Part shown: positions 1-11,867 of the stretch, one piece after another
Layout: the number at the start of each line of letters is the position of its first letter
Numbering within the stretch: the first letter of the stretch is position 1
Source of the DNA: Atherix ibis
Lineage: Eukaryota; Arthropoda; Insecta; Diptera; Athericidae
DNA: 64,000 nucleotides
Assembly: GCA_958298945.1 (NCBI GenBank)
Contig: OY282605.1
Coordinates: 122,074,267-122,138,266 of the forward strand
Direction: 5' to 3'
Position numbers and translations under genes: made by a program
The notes under the pieces: model-generated
The model's input: only the letters and a program-made list of their open reading frames with translations
What the model was told of the DNA's origin: nothing
The model's database searches: none

Positions 1-1300
1 ACTCTAAATATGCTTTTTGCCACCGAACAACTCGAGCTCTTGAAAAGGTATGAGAATTTTGCTATTGCATTTTTCGTAACGCACTAAACGGATAAGACTT
101 CACTTATCATCTTCTATAGGCTCGGAGTGACTAACGTACAAGCTACAGGGAAGGAAAATTCCATCGAATACCAGTCTCATTACTTTTTGGTCACACCTTG
201 AATAAAACAAACCTTCAACATTAAAAAATTTTGAAAGTTGTGTATTCGATTAAACTTATTTTAAATTTTATCAATAATAATATATTTTTACATAAAAACT
301 TTATGGGAAATATGTGATTTTAAAATTTGGCTTTTTATTTAGAAACTTCTTATATATTTGAGGATAAAAATTTAATTTAAAATTGTATAAACGATAATTC
401 AGAAATATTCAAAATAAATTAACTGAGAATAATGCTGTCAAAAAAATAATTCCTTATAATCAAATTATTTATAATAAAAAAATCAAATATTTTTCGACTA
501 GTCTCATTATTTCTAATACAAATCTACGATAATATGTATTTCCGGAAAATATTGTGAATATTATTGAACATTATTTATCCTTCAATCACAAATGTTTATT
601 CCATGGGATAAGATAGGATTTTATCATAGCAATCTGATTTCCGACATTATCAATCATATTGCATTTGGCACGTGTATGTTATGTTATCAAAATCATAAAT
701 CACCAGATCGAAAGATCAACTAAGAAAGGTCATGATGATAATTCCAATAACCGAAATCGAAACAAAAGTAATTTTTTATCTGATTATCGATTCATAAGCA
801 TTTTGTCAAAAAGGAAAAATAACAATCCATTCTCATAGATTTGACTTTATCGAATTGTACAATATTAACGTTTAAGCCATGTTTCGATAGAGTCAAAGTT
901 ACAAATTAATATGAATAAATTATGATCGATAGTTTTTCCATATTTATGATTATGCAATATAAATTTTAATATATTCATCATATATTTTTTGTTATTTTGT
1001 TTGTTGTTGGATTTAGCAAAATCTAAAAAAAAAAACAAATGTCATCGATGTGATTTTATTAAATTAATATCAATATTGATATAGTGTCGATGAAAATTTA
1101 AACTGTATTTTATTTAAATTTGCCATAAACTTTAAAAATTATTTATACTTTTTTTTTGCTCGATATTAGTTAAGATTTTGTTCGAGTCTGGCACTTGGGC
1201 TTATTCTGGAAAAATAAGAAAATCTTTACTTTAACATATTATCTAATACTAAAATGATTCCTTACAAATTCATATTTCCAAATAAATAAAGCTATCGATC
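1..1300. other. AT-rich intergenic DNA, no gene seen
   Basis: No open frame of useful length and no recognisable transposon end. Composition is strongly A+T with homopolymer A and T runs. I see nothing to annotate here. Confidence 0.6.
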
Positions 1301-1320
1301 TATCGGACATCTTACTGATC

Positions 1321-1380
1321 CCCGCTGATATTTCTCAAGGCAGCATTTTTGGATCTATACTCTACAAAATTTCTCTATAC
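1321..1380 (+). pseudogene. Short reverse-transcriptase relic (jockey-like)
   Basis: Read from 1321 this encodes ADISQGSIFGSILYKIS, which lines up with the GVPQGSILGPILYNIY motif in the jockey relics at 10.7 kb and 20.4 kb (RT palm, upstream of the YADD box). Just beyond the mariner that follows, 2696-2711 reads RYADDG, the expected next RT motif. I infer a jockey-type RT remnant that mariner A split. Only about 20 codons survive on this side, so the call rests on the motif and on the placement of the second motif. Confidence 0.5.
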
Positions 1381-1396
1381 AATATTCTAAGGCCTT

Positions 1397-1428
1397 AAAA
1401 CCTCCTATAATACGATATAGGAGGTTTT
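1397..1428. repeat. 13-bp perfect hairpin beside mariner A
   Basis: Left arm 1397-1409 (aaaacctcctata) is exactly complementary to right arm 1416-1428 with a 6-nt loop. It ends four bases before the mariner A terminus. Function unknown. Confidence 0.7.
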
Positions 1429-1432
1429 ATGA

Positions 1433-2693
1433 CAAGGGTCGTTCAATAAGTCTTTAGAAAAAGATGGAAAAAAACTGTTTTTTTTAAAAAAAAATTTTTT
1501 TTCAACATAATCTCCTTTTAGCTCTATTTACTTTTCCAACCGTTCTTCCAAAAATTTTATCCCGTCCAAAAAATAGGATTTCGGAAGTTCTGCAAAATAC
1601 TCAACTGTTTGAGCAATTACGTCCTCGTTGGAAGTGAACCGTCGTCCGCCAAACAATTTCTTCAGATTGTGGAAAAGAAAATAGTCACTCGGGGCCAAAT
1701 CTGGTGAATAAGCGGGATGCTGCAACAATTCCATTTTCAATTCCACAATTTTGGCCATGGAAACAGTGCAGGTGTGCACACGCGCATTGTCCTGATGCAA
1801 GAGGATTTTTTTCTTCTTCAGATGGGGGCGTTTCTCTTTGATTTTCTCGCTCAACCGTTGCGTAATACGCTCCTGTTATTGTTTTTCCTTTTTCCAAGTA
1901 GTCGATAAAAATGATGCCCTGCGAATCCCAAAAGACCGTGGCCATCACCTTGCCGGCCGATTGCACAGTTTTTGCCTTCTTCGGAGCCCGTTCACCCTTG
2001 AAAATCCACTGTGATGACTGTCTCTTCGTTTCTGGAGTGTAGTAGTGTATGCAGGTTTCGTCCACAGTGACATATCGACGAAGGAATTCGGCAGGATTGC
2101 GATGAAAGAGTGCCAACATAGCCTCAGAGTCCACTACACGATTTCGCTTATTCTCCTCTGAGAGCAAACGCGGCACCCATCTTGCCGAAATTTTTTTCAC
2201 AGACAATTTTTCATGCAAAATTGAAGCGACTGTACCTTGTGATATGCCTGTGGGCTCAACTAATTCGCGCACTTTAATTCGCCGATTGTTCAAAATCAGA
2301 TCGTGGATTTTGTCGATGATTTCAGGAGTAGACACCACAACTGGGCGTCCTGAACGATGTTCATCTTTTGTGGATGAACGGCCACGTTTAAATTCATTAA
2401 CCCAATTGTAAACCGTCACAAACACAGGTGCAGATGTGCCATGAACTGCATCCAACTCGGCTTTGATTTCTTTCGGGCTTAAGTCTTTCAAATGGAGATG
2501 TTTGATGACAGCCCTAAACTCGCTTTTTTCCATTTTTATGCACAAATAAATGTCGTTAATTTTAATTGACGATAGAAATTGACCTACGCTATGGATCGAG
2601 CTGAAATTTTTGACAGCTTTCCTGTCGATAACGCCACTTACAAAAAAAAAACTTTACCGACACTACGGTAATGGACTTATTGAACGACCCTTG
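1433..2693 (-). mobile_element. Mariner element A, full length with both TIRs
   Basis: Terminal inverted repeats start CAAGGGTCGTTCAATAAG at 1433 and end with the complement at 2693. Length is 1261 bp, normal for mariner. The right flank is TA; the left flank is GA, so one side of the TA target duplication has mutated. Copies C and D share these ends and most of the body, and define mariner family 1 of this window. Confidence 0.9.
1528..2533 (-). pseudogene. Mariner transposase, D34D, frameshifted (copy A)
   Basis: A cut-and-paste DNA transposase; intact relatives bind the TIRs through an N-terminal helix-turn-helix pair and cut with a DDD triad. Translation starts at the ATG at 2533 (MEKSEFRAVIKHLHLK). 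The frame stays open through WVPRLLS and the first catalytic Asp (VTVDETCIHYY; Trp of the usual DETW is Cys here) up to GAYYA near 1870. There an 11-bp deletion relative to copy C shifts the frame. The rest continues in the second frame: LLHQDN, then YSPDLAPSDYFLF, with exactly 34 residues between the second and third Asp. A stop codon replaces the Cys of EKCIEL at 1528. This copy is inactive by sequence. Confidence 0.9.
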
Positions 2694-2699
2694 TAGATA

Positions 2700-3359
2700 T
2701 GCTGATGATGGTATATGATAATCCCAAATATCCCTGCGATATTTTTCAAAGAGAAGTCCTGTTCTTTTTTATCGTAGCGTCATAATCTCTTGTGTTCGCG
2801 ATATGACTGTGTCTCGCTATTATGACATTTATCCCCTCTCTCGAGAGATAAACTCCTGCAATATGGTAGGTTTCTACCTGAAATGTGGGAATAATAACAA
2901 ACTTTTTTTTCGATTGGTGGTAGTTTAAGAAGAATAACATTAAAACCACGTTAATTGATCGTATTTCTTTTTCTTTTCTTAGGCATAACATTGTGGTACA
3001 GGAGTTGACCAAAGCCACCACTCTACCTGGCCACAACTACTATCTTAATTTTTACTCATGGAAGCGTGAAAACATTGACAGCTTCCCAACATTCTCTGAG
3101 CCTAACATAAAGGCATTATTTACTTCAGGGTTAAAGGCCTACCAAGACATCTGTTCAGTTTAAGGATCTCCACTCGAAATCTATGGCAGTCATATTCCAC
3201 AAACAATTGGGATAATATTTTGTTTTGTTTTACATGACATACGCCAAATCAGCACCAGTTATAAGCTGGTTATCCCAACTGATCTTGGGAAGCTCTATCT
3301 TAACTAAAAGCTTGTATCCTCTATCAACAATATGAAGACTACTATATTACAGATAAAAT
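2700..3359. other. Intergenic DNA with no supported gene
   Basis: Apart from the few RT-like codons at 2696-2711, no conserved coding is visible. Short open frames here have low-complexity translations. Confidence 0.5.
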
Positions 3360-3560
3360 TTTACTTCATGGTCGGGTATAGTGCATTTTAACACCATTGG
3401 GTATTCAATTCCCATGGTACCAAATCTTCTTTTAATAATAATTCCAAGGCTTGGGTACATGGCCTTGGCAAAACTCAAAGGTACCAAAAAATTAACCTTG
3501 GTTTTTCACACAAATAGTGGCCACCTTTCGTAATACTCACACAGCACTGACCCAATAAAT
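3360..3560 (-). pseudogene. Non-LTR retrotransposon 3' remnant
   Basis: On the plus strand 3368-3450 resembles 43567-43650 almost base for base in places (tcgggtatagtgcattttaac against tcgggcacagtgtgtttcag, then ccatggtaccaa against cccgtggtaccaa). At 43.6 kb this sequence is the tail of a minus-strand LINE open frame, so I infer the same family and orientation here. No frame is kept. Confidence 0.4.
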
Positions 3561-3998
3561 ATTCACGCCCTTTTCTTAAGCAATGCTCACAGAGCAATGA
3601 CTCATACTCAGTATCACTCCTCTCTCATTTACTTATATTTCACATGCGTTCAGACCATTAAGGTCCTCATAGAAAAATACTCTACTGAGGGATGACAAGT
3701 ACGCTCTTCTAGTGCACCCCACAGACACTCTTATCTGTCACTCAGACTTTACTTAAACTAAAATGCATTCATAGCCCGACATTGGCACACTTCCACATCC
3801 CGGATTTTTTTTATTTACTCTAGGAAACCCCTTTCAATAAAATAGTCGATAAAAGATACTCTTCCAGAACAGCTCTGAATCCTACGGGATATCGCCTACC
3901 AAACTCAGTATTACATCAATGGAAACCTTCCTAAAAAACAGTTGACTCCTGTTGAACCTGTGCCTAGAATATTGGAAATACATGACATCACTCCATAT
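3561..3998. other. Intergenic DNA, no gene seen
   Basis: Probably decayed retrotransposon continuing from the left, but I cannot align it to anything else in the window. Confidence 0.4.
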
Positions 3999-3999
3999 A

Positions 4000-4898
4000 C
4001 GAGGTCTGTTGAAAAAGTATTGTGAATTTTGTGTTTTTTCAAAAATTATTTATTTATTCATGAATATCTATTTTTTTTCTTCAAAGTAATCCCTACCAGA
4101 TATTATACACTTATGTCGACGTTTTTTCCAATCCTCGAAGCACTTCGAAAAATCATTTTTTGTGATCTTGTTCAGCTCCTCCTTCGATGCCGTCTTTATT
4201 TCCTCAATCGTAGCGTAGCGTCATCCTTTCATGGGGCTCTTCAGTTTCGGGAACAAGAAAAATTCACAGGGGGCCAGATCTAGGGATAACGATGGCTGCG
4301 GCATTATTAGTATATTGTTTTTGGCCAAAAATTCGCGCACAAGCAACAATGCGTGAGCAGGGGCGTTATCATGGTGCAAAAGCCAATTTTTGCTCTTCCA
4401 CAAATCCGGGTGTTTCTGGCGGATTGCTTCACGCAACTTGCGCATAACTTGCAGGTAATATTCCTTATTGACCGTTCTACCCTGTAGTAAGAACTCATGA
4501 TGCACCACGCCCCTGCAATCGAAGAAGACTGTAAGTAAAACCTTCACATTCGACCGAACTTGGCGCGCTTTTTTCGGTCTTGGCTCATGCGGCAGCGTCC
4601 ATTGGGATAATTGAGCTTTGGTTTCTACATCATAGCCATAAATCTATGATTCGTCGACCCTCTGGAGCAAATTTGGGTTGTCGCAGACAGAGTTTAACAG
4701 CTCCTTAGCAATATTAAAGCGATGTTGTTTTTGGTGTAAAAATGGGCAAAAATCGAAGACGAGCCAAAACACGTGCAAGTAAAGGAGATGTCAAAACTTA
4801 ACTGAACATTGAAAATGGCCGAACTTATTGGCATAAGTGAGAGATATGAGTACCAACATAATGCCACAAAATTCGCGATACTTTTTGAGCAGACCTCG
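4000..4898 (-). mobile_element. Mariner element E, internally deleted, both TIRs
   Basis: Ends read CGAGGTCTGTTGAAAAAGTA at 4000 and its complement at 4898, each flanked by TA. At 899 bp it is about 400 bp short of a full mariner; the N-terminal coding half is gone. Copies F, G and H belong to the same family 2. Confidence 0.88.
4050..4740 (-). pseudogene. Mariner transposase C-terminal half (copy E)
   Basis: The surviving part begins in the stretch before the catalytic domain (ELLNSVCDNPNLLQRV). The first catalytic region reads DES then a stop where Trp stood (TGG to TAG), followed by IYGYDVETKAQLSQW. The longest open piece (4221-4547) has HHDNAPAH as the second Asp, and APCEFFLF, where the expected third Asp is Glu; the 34-residue spacing is kept. 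A further stop follows SPMKG where relatives have Arg. Nonsense codons plus loss of a catalytic Asp mean no active enzyme. Family 2 is characterised by the GVVHHEFL block and the GGDYFEGDKIDI C-terminus. Confidence 0.85.
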
Positions 4899-4984
4899 TA
4901 CATGCACCAAACACCACACAAGCCACAAACACACCCTTATGAAGCATTCGCACTGGATTAATTAGGATTTCCCATTCCCTCCAA

Positions 4985-5690
4985 GAAACCTTTCTAAATT
5001 GAGACAGGTAACATCTAAATCCTATCATATCACAGTGATTCATCCAATTCAGGCCACAAAATTTTCATTATGATCGATCTTTACCATCCACCATGGACAG
5101 TAACGGCAAATACTTCCTCATTTTGAAGAAAAAAAATAGAGACCGATGATGCCATCATACCATAACTAAATTGGTCCTCGTCAATAATTTGTAGATTGGC
5201 TTCAGCTCAGTAACAATTCTGAGAGATAAAAATAGGTCTTATCTGAGAAGATGATTTCATTGAGAAAATCAATAACATTTAGAGCAATCAGCAAATTCAG
5301 AGCATTTGAAAGAGTCGAACAGCTTCAATTCTTAAGCTATAAGAATTTTTGAAGAATGTTATAGCGAATGCAACCATAGAATACGCCATGTTATTATAGT
5401 CCCTAGTGTTGCGTTTGTTTTGAGATCGGTAAATTTGGGTCTTTATCTCAACACCTGCCGAAACGGCAGCAATATTCCCGACAGTTCGACCGAATCTTTA
5501 TCTAATTGGTAGGGCAACATTATATAAATAAAGATTGCGTTCAAAACTTTGCATAGTTCGACAAATAGCGAGCATACTAGGATGATTATAACAACCATAA
5601 ATAGGAAGAAGTACACGATAAGTTTCAATAAACGAACGATTATTTTGATTAAAAAATTGGATAATGTCTATGAATAAACTATAAATGTTA
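4985..5690 (-). pseudogene. DD41D (rosa-type) transposase fragment
   Basis: Minus-strand translation, spread over several frames, tracks the better-kept rosa-type element at 32.1-33.3 kb. QNNRSFIETYRVLLPIYG (near 5590-5650) matches QNNRSPIATFRALLPFYG there. NEIIFSDKTYFYLSE matches KKIIFSDEAHFHLSG, which holds the first catalytic Asp. GIIGLYFF matches GIIGPYFF. The C-terminal third with the second and third Asp is not found. No TIR is seen on either side. It abuts mariner E, but I cannot show that E inserted into it. Confidence 0.7.
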
Positions 5691-5772
5691 TTAAATACAA
5701 GTAATAGTAATAAAAAATTTAGGCATTTTAAATTTGGCCATACTGCCTATTGAAAAACATATTACTCCAATT

Positions 5773-5852
5773 GAAAATACATCTAACAGGGTAAATAGGG
5801 GCATTTCAAAAATCAGAAAATACATCTAACAGGGTAAATAGGGGGCATTTCA
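5773..5852. repeat. Two-copy 36-bp tandem duplication
   Basis: The unit starting gaaaatacatctaacagggt occurs at 5773-5808 and 5816-5852, separated by 7 bases, at the left edge of the first satellite block. Confidence 0.85.
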
Positions 5853-6720
5853 GAAAATTTTCAATTCAAAACTTTAAAAAAAAAATTAACCCACTTAGTA
5901 TCCGCGAAATTTTTTTTCAACACACAACAAGTTCGATGAGCATCTAGACATTCACTTTGAGACTCGGTCAAACTAGTGAGTCTAGATTTTTTGCTACACC
6001 GGATAATGTCTTCAATTACAAAAATTCTAATTGAAAGCTTTAAAAGTAAATGAACCGAGATAGTGACCATGAAATTTTTTTTCAATGCATGACAAGCTCG
6101 ACACGCGTTTGAATTTCACTTTGAGCCCAGGTGAAACTGGTAAGTCCAGATTTTTTTTGCACTGGCTCATCAGAAAATTTTCAATTCAAAACTTTAAAAA
6201 AACAATTAACCCACTAAGTTACCGCGAAATCTTTTTCAACACACGACAAGTTTGACATGCATCTAGACGACAACTTTGAGACTAGGTCAAATTGGTGAGT
6301 CCAGATTTTTTTCCGCACCAGATAATGCCTCCAATTAAAAAAATTCCAATTCAAAATTTCAAAAGTAAGCAAACCGACATATTAATAGTGAAATTTTTTT
6401 CAATACATGACACGCTTGATCGCATTTGAATGTTCGCTTTAAGACTAGGTCAAACTGGTAAGTCCAGATTTTTTTGCACTGGCTCATACCTTCAGTCAGA
6501 AAATTTCCAATTCAAAACTTCAAAAAAAATGAACCCACTTAGTATCCGCGAAATTTTTTTTCAACACACGACAGGCTCGACTTATTATCTAGACGTTCAC
6601 TTTGAGACTGCGTCAAATTGGCGAGTCTAGATTTTTTCCCACACCGAATAATACCACCAATTAGAAAAATTCCAATTCAAAACTTCAAAAGTAAATGAAC
6701 CGACACAGTCACTTTACGAG
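5851..6720. repeat. Satellite block 1, ~320-bp dimeric units
   Basis: Tandem repeats marked by gagactaggtcaaactggt then gagtctagatttttt. Two alternating monomers of roughly 150-170 bp make a dimer: one begins cagaaaattttcaattcaaa, the other begins ataatgtcttcaatta and ends gcactggctcat. Dimers start at 5851, 6171 and 6497, spacings of 320 and 326 bp. Short open frames inside (for example 6430-6630) are satellite translations, not genes. Confidence 0.85.
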
Positions 6721-6999
6721 AGTTTAGAGATTGTTCATGAATTCTCTCTAGAATTTTACGTCTTCTAAAATCGCTATTTTGCTTATTGGCACTCATTATC
6801 GATTTCCTGTAAAAATTGGCATGTTCTGGTTGGAGCTGAAAAACGTTTTCGGTTCATCGGACATATATGCTATCCAAGCTAATGTTCCTATTTCATTTAA
6901 AGAAAAAATTTTTAGGAAAGAATGAATTCTTATGCGCAGTACTTTTTGTTTTCAGACCCTCAGCAGCTCTTCTTTATAACACAGCAATATTCTGAATTG
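5851..6999. repeat. Long direct repeat, copy 1
   Basis: This 1.15-kb stretch recurs in the same orientation at 9294-10433 with few differences. It contains the satellite dimers plus about 280 bp of non-satellite sequence (6720-6999, including cggttcatcggacatatatg). The right edge is sharp: both copies end at tctgaattg and then diverge. Confidence 0.88.
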
Positions 7000-8955
7000 A
7001 AAACTACTGTTTTGAGCATTGAGGATACATTTGATCAAAAAAAAAAAATATAGAAGTGACTGTAAACTTCAAATAAGTCCTTTAAAAAGACAATACAAAA
7101 AGCTTTTTTTTTATTATCAAAAAATTGACAAAATAATTTTGGACAAAAATATTTGCTATTATAGAATGAAGAAAAACTAAATGCCCTTTAACCTACCCAG
7201 TACTTTAATTTGAAAACATCAAAATAATTGCTAACTACATTGGCTTTCATATGTAAATATTTACATGCTTATAGCGCTGTAAAACATTTATAATTCAGGT
7301 TGTAATATTTAGCGTTCTCGGTCATAAAATGTTTTTATAACACTATATCTATTTGATCGTAAAATATGAATGAATTAGCAATTTTCCTCAAATACAAAAT
7401 GAAATCCTTTTTAATATACAATACAAAATATCAAAAATACCGATGGCAATAGTCAAAGTTCAACTAGTAAAAATCACAATCCATAACATTCTGTAAATCC
7501 TACAACTATGAACAATTTCTAAATATACGGAACTAAATACACAATCATAATAAAAAGGAGCAAAAAAAACAACAAATATTATAAAAAATCAAAGAAAAAT
7601 CCGGTAAAAATTGTTCACAGTACATTCGTACATGTTCGCCATGTTTCCTTTTAGCAATAACAAATTATGAGGTTAATAATTCTGTAACAATTGTGAACAG
7701 ATTGTCTGCCACCACACAAAAATGTGATTTTCAGTGACTGTCTTCGTTCACAGTAAAATGTTCACACCCTGTTTTATTGCCATCTTTTATTGTGAAAATC
7801 TCTGACAGTGTCTAAAATGAGTCCTTGGTTTCTGGCTCTCAGCTTTATCTTCTACAATACATCCTATACTTAATGCTGATCCCTGATCCAAATCCGAATT
7901 GCTGTTTTTGGGATCAAGTTTGTTGCCCCATAAAAACTAAGCGTAAATATCAAAAGACATTGTTTCATAGCCCTTCTCTTGAGCCATTACCTGAATTGGT
8001 TGGTAAGCAATTGACGCTGTGGTTTTGTACAGTCGACTCAACACCGTATTCTGACTATTATCGAGGATGAAATTCATCTAAGAAATTTCACTTTGATGAC
8101 AGAAAATGGAAAAAATAAATACTCCATCAGCAAGAAAGTAAACAATGACAGTTTTTTTTAGCACTTTAAGATGAATCTTTTACAAATACCCGTAATCGAA
8201 TGGGGTTAAATTAAATCGGAAAATGCTGAATATTGAAATTTTCTCTAATATTATTCAAGATTTAGTTCTTATCAATTTTAATGATACTATTAGTTAAGTA
8301 ACAGTCATCTTTTTAAACACTTGTATAGATATTTTTTCTATGTTTTACTTAAAGTATTATTTTCAAATTGTCAATTTGACATTTACTATTTTTTTTGTAA
8401 TTATATTAAAGAAAATTTCATCACAAATATGTAATTAAATAATATGAAAGTTGCTGAAATTATTTATTAAAAATATTTTTATTATTATGAACTAAGAACT
8501 AAATTAAATTTTTACATTTAAGAAGAACTATAAGAAATATGGTATAAATAATTTCCAAATCAATTGTCCTACAAAATATTCCAATGATAAGTTTAAAAAC
8601 TTTTTTTCAAATAATTATCGATTGATATTAAAAACGATGATTTTATGTAAGCAATTTTATACATTTTGGTGAAATTTAAAATTTTTCTTTGGCTTAGACT
8701 TAACTCTCAATCATCACTATTTTTTTATATAATTCAAACAAGAAAAATCGTTCTTTCCATTGAAGCGCTTAGAATTTCCACTGTAGCGTATGTAACGCGA
8801 CACTGTCCTATTGGAGTCACATCCAAACCTAATTTCTCCAGTTAATCAATTGAAAAGTTCTGTAGCATTTCTTTTTATCAATCATCACTAACCGCAATAG
8901 CATTGCCAATAGTTGCTACAGGGAATAGGGATGAATATTAACTTCGGGCCCAAAC
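7000..8955. other. AT-rich unique DNA between the direct repeats
   Basis: No conserved coding, TIR or tRNA-like structure seen. The 81-codon frame at 7825-8070 has no recognisable similarity. Confidence 0.5.
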
Positions 8956-10140
8956 ATCGAATGACACAGTCACTCTACAAGAGTGTAGAGATCATTCGTG
9001 AATTGTCTCTGGATATTTAGGTCTTCAAAAGCTGCTATTTTGCTTAGACGTTCACTTTGAGACTAGATCAAACTAGTGAGCCTTGATTTTTTTTTCATAC
9101 TGGATACTGCCTTCAATTCAAAAAATTCTATTGTAATTCAAAATTTCAAAAGTAAACGAGCCGACATAGTATCCGCGAAAATTTTTTTCAATTCACGATA
9201 CGCTCGACGTGTATCATATCTAGACGTTCACTTTGAGACTAGCTCAAACTGGTAAGTCCAGATTTTTTTTTGCACTGACTCATCAGAAAATTTTCAATTC
9301 AAAACTTTAAAAAAAAAATTAACCCACTTAGCATCCGCGAAATTTTTTTTCAACACACAACAAGTTCGATGAGCATCTAGACATTAACTTTGACACTCGG
9401 TCAAACTAGTGAGTCTAGATTTTTTGCTGCACCGGATAATGTCTTCAATTACAAAAATTCTAATTGAAAGCTTTAAAAGTAAATGAACCGAGATAGTGAC
9501 CATGAAATTTTTTTTCAATACATGACAAGCTCGACACGCGTTTGAATGTTCACTTTGAGCCCAGGTGAAACTGGTAAGTCCAGATTTTTTTGCACTGGCT
9601 CATCAGAAAATTTTCAATTTAAAACTTTAAAAAAACAATTAACCCACTTAGTAACCTCGAAATCTTTTTTCAACACACGACAAGTTTGACATGCATCTAG
9701 ACGACAACTTTGAGACTAGGTCAGATTGGTGAGTCCAGTTTTTTTTCCGCACCAGATAATGCCTCTAATTAAAAAAATTCCAATTCAAAATTTCAAAAGT
9801 AAGCAAACCGACATATTAATAGTGAAATTTTTTTCAATACATGACACGCTCGAGCGCATTTGAATGTTCGCGTTGAGACTAGGTCAAACGGGTAAGTCCA
9901 GATTTTTTTGCACTGGCTCATACCTTCAATCAGAATATTTTCAATTCAAAACTTCAAAAAAAATTAACCCACTTAGTATCTGCGAAATTTTTTTTCAACA
10001 CACGACAGGCTCGACTTATTATCTAGACGTTCACTTTGATACTGCGTCAAATTGGTGAGTCTAGATTTTTTCCCACACCGAATAATACCACCAATTAGAA
10101 AAATTCCAATTCAAAAATTCAAAAGTAAATGAACCGACAC
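8956..10140. repeat. Satellite block 2
   Basis: Same satellite as block 1. It begins with a partial copy of the junction sequence (cactctacaagagtgtagag, itself a small palindrome), followed by irregular monomers to 9293 and then the same series of dimers as in block 1. Confidence 0.82.
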
Positions 10141-10433
10141 AGTCACTTTACGAGAGTGTAGAGATTGTTCATGAATTCTCTCTAGAATTTTACGTCTTCT
10201 AAAATCACTATTTTGCTTATTGGCACTCATTATCGATTTCCTGTAAAAATTGGCATGTTCTGGTTGGAGCTGAAAAACGTTTTCGGTTCATCGGACATAT
10301 ATGCTATCCAAGCTAATGCTCCTATTTTATTTAAAGAAAAATATTTTAGGAAAGAATGAATTCTTGTGCGCATTACTTTATGTTTTCAGACCCTCAGTAG
10401 CTCTTCCTTATACCACAGCAATATTCTGAATTG
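9294..10433. repeat. Long direct repeat, copy 2
   Basis: Direct duplicate of 5851-6999, offset about 3.44 kb. Differences are mostly substitutions and changes in homopolymer length. The jockey relic follows within about 60 bp of the right edge. Confidence 0.88.
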
Positions 10434-10489
10434 GCCGTTCTATTATAATATGGTGAGAATAAAGAAAATATTTTTTTTAAACCCGAAAA

Positions 10490-11865
10490 ATTCAATTCCA
10501 TATGTCTAAATAACGTACTTTATTATATTGTGGAATCATGTTGTTATTAAAGCATAAAGGGATAGGTTTTCCTTGACATACTGTGAAAGTAATGTGAGCA
10601 CTCTTCTGGTCATTTACCCTCGCTCACCATTGGAAGCTATGTTAGGACTTGTACTTGTAGCAAGTATGGTTGTATCATCAGCATAAGTAGCAATGATAGT
10701 ATTAGAATCAGATTGGATATCATGTGTATAAATATTATATAAAATGGGACCAAGTATACTGCCTTGTGGGACTCCCGTTACAATAGGATACGTTTCCGAT
10801 GATTCTGAGGTAATTGCAACTTGCAAATGACATTGGGAGAGATATAAAGTTATGATAAGTTAGTATATTGAAGGAAGAAAGCTTTTGAGATTCTAGAGGA
10901 GTCTAGGATGCCATACGCGATGAAAAGCTTGGGAGATTTTCAAAAATACTCGTAGGGAATACTCTTTCCTCTCAAAAGAGTATGTAATGTCATCAACAAC
11001 ACGATGGCATTGCTGGATTGTGGAGTGTTCAGATCGGAAGCCAAATAGGCCAAATAGGAGTTTCTCAAAAATCTTATAAAGAATTGGTAGGTGGTTTATA
11101 GGCCTATACGAAGAAGAAGAATTAACGGGTTAATTTGGTTTAGGAATCACTTTAATGATAGAAAATTTTAGAGTAAGGGAAAATAGGTTGTAGGCAGGAT
11201 ACCATTGAAAATAAATAAAAAACTAAAGATTTTCGGGATATTTACTTCAGAATAGAAGCTGTTATTAGATCATAATCAGGAGGTTTTTTATTGGGAAGGC
11301 GCAGAATAGTAGATTTAATTTCCGAGGAATTAAAATTTTTGGGAGGAAGACTCATAGGAATTGGAGTTCTTGGGAGTTCTTCGATAATTTTGTTTATACG
11401 TGATTTGTCTTCTATATCATCATGTTGAGCAAAAGTAATTACCAAATTTTAAGCAAATTCTTCGGCTTTTCCTTGTCTGTTTTTGCCCAGTTACCATCAT
11501 TTGGTTTCAGTGGGTGTGTTGCTCTTGCATAAGATCGCTTACTTATAATACTTTTTTAACGGTAAAGAGAACGAGATTGTGATCAGAGTTTAAATCGGAA
11601 AAAATTTCAATACTAGAATTCATGGTAATGAAAAGAGTGCTAATGAAGTAATCGAGGATATCAGGTCGTTTTGAACTAGAAGTTAGTCAGTATATTTGAT
11701 TTGGAGGAGAAGTTATTTGGCATGATGTATGGGACAGAGCTTCTTGAAGAAAGTTTCCTCGAAGGGTAACAACGCAGCAATCACATTAGAGGTGTTTGGC
11801 ATTAAAATCACCACCTACAAGGTTCGAGGCTCTCAGTGACTGCAGGAAGGATAAAAAGTCGAAAA
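10490..11865 (-). pseudogene. Jockey-clade non-LTR retrotransposon ORF2 relic
   Basis: In the minus-strand direction the motifs come in the order expected of jockey ORF2. Endonuclease: SNLVGGDFNAKHL, then PDILDYFI and SDHNLVLF. RT: NKKPPDYDLITASILK, FGFRSEHSTIQQCHR, ISQAFHRVWHPRLL (Asp to His), GVPQGSILGPILYNIYTHD, then TYADDTTIL with the catalytic YADD intact. The end reads VRYLDIW, as in the second jockey copy. Frames shift repeatedly, the 5' end stops at a mariner fragment, and no 3' tail is seen. ORF2 would normally nick the target and copy RNA into it; this copy cannot. Confidence 0.85.
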
Positions 11866-11867
11866 CA

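Noticed and set aside
6430..6630. Open frames in the satellite (also 9864-10058)
   Set aside because: They match each other because the underlying direct repeat is duplicated; the protein-level match has no independent meaning.
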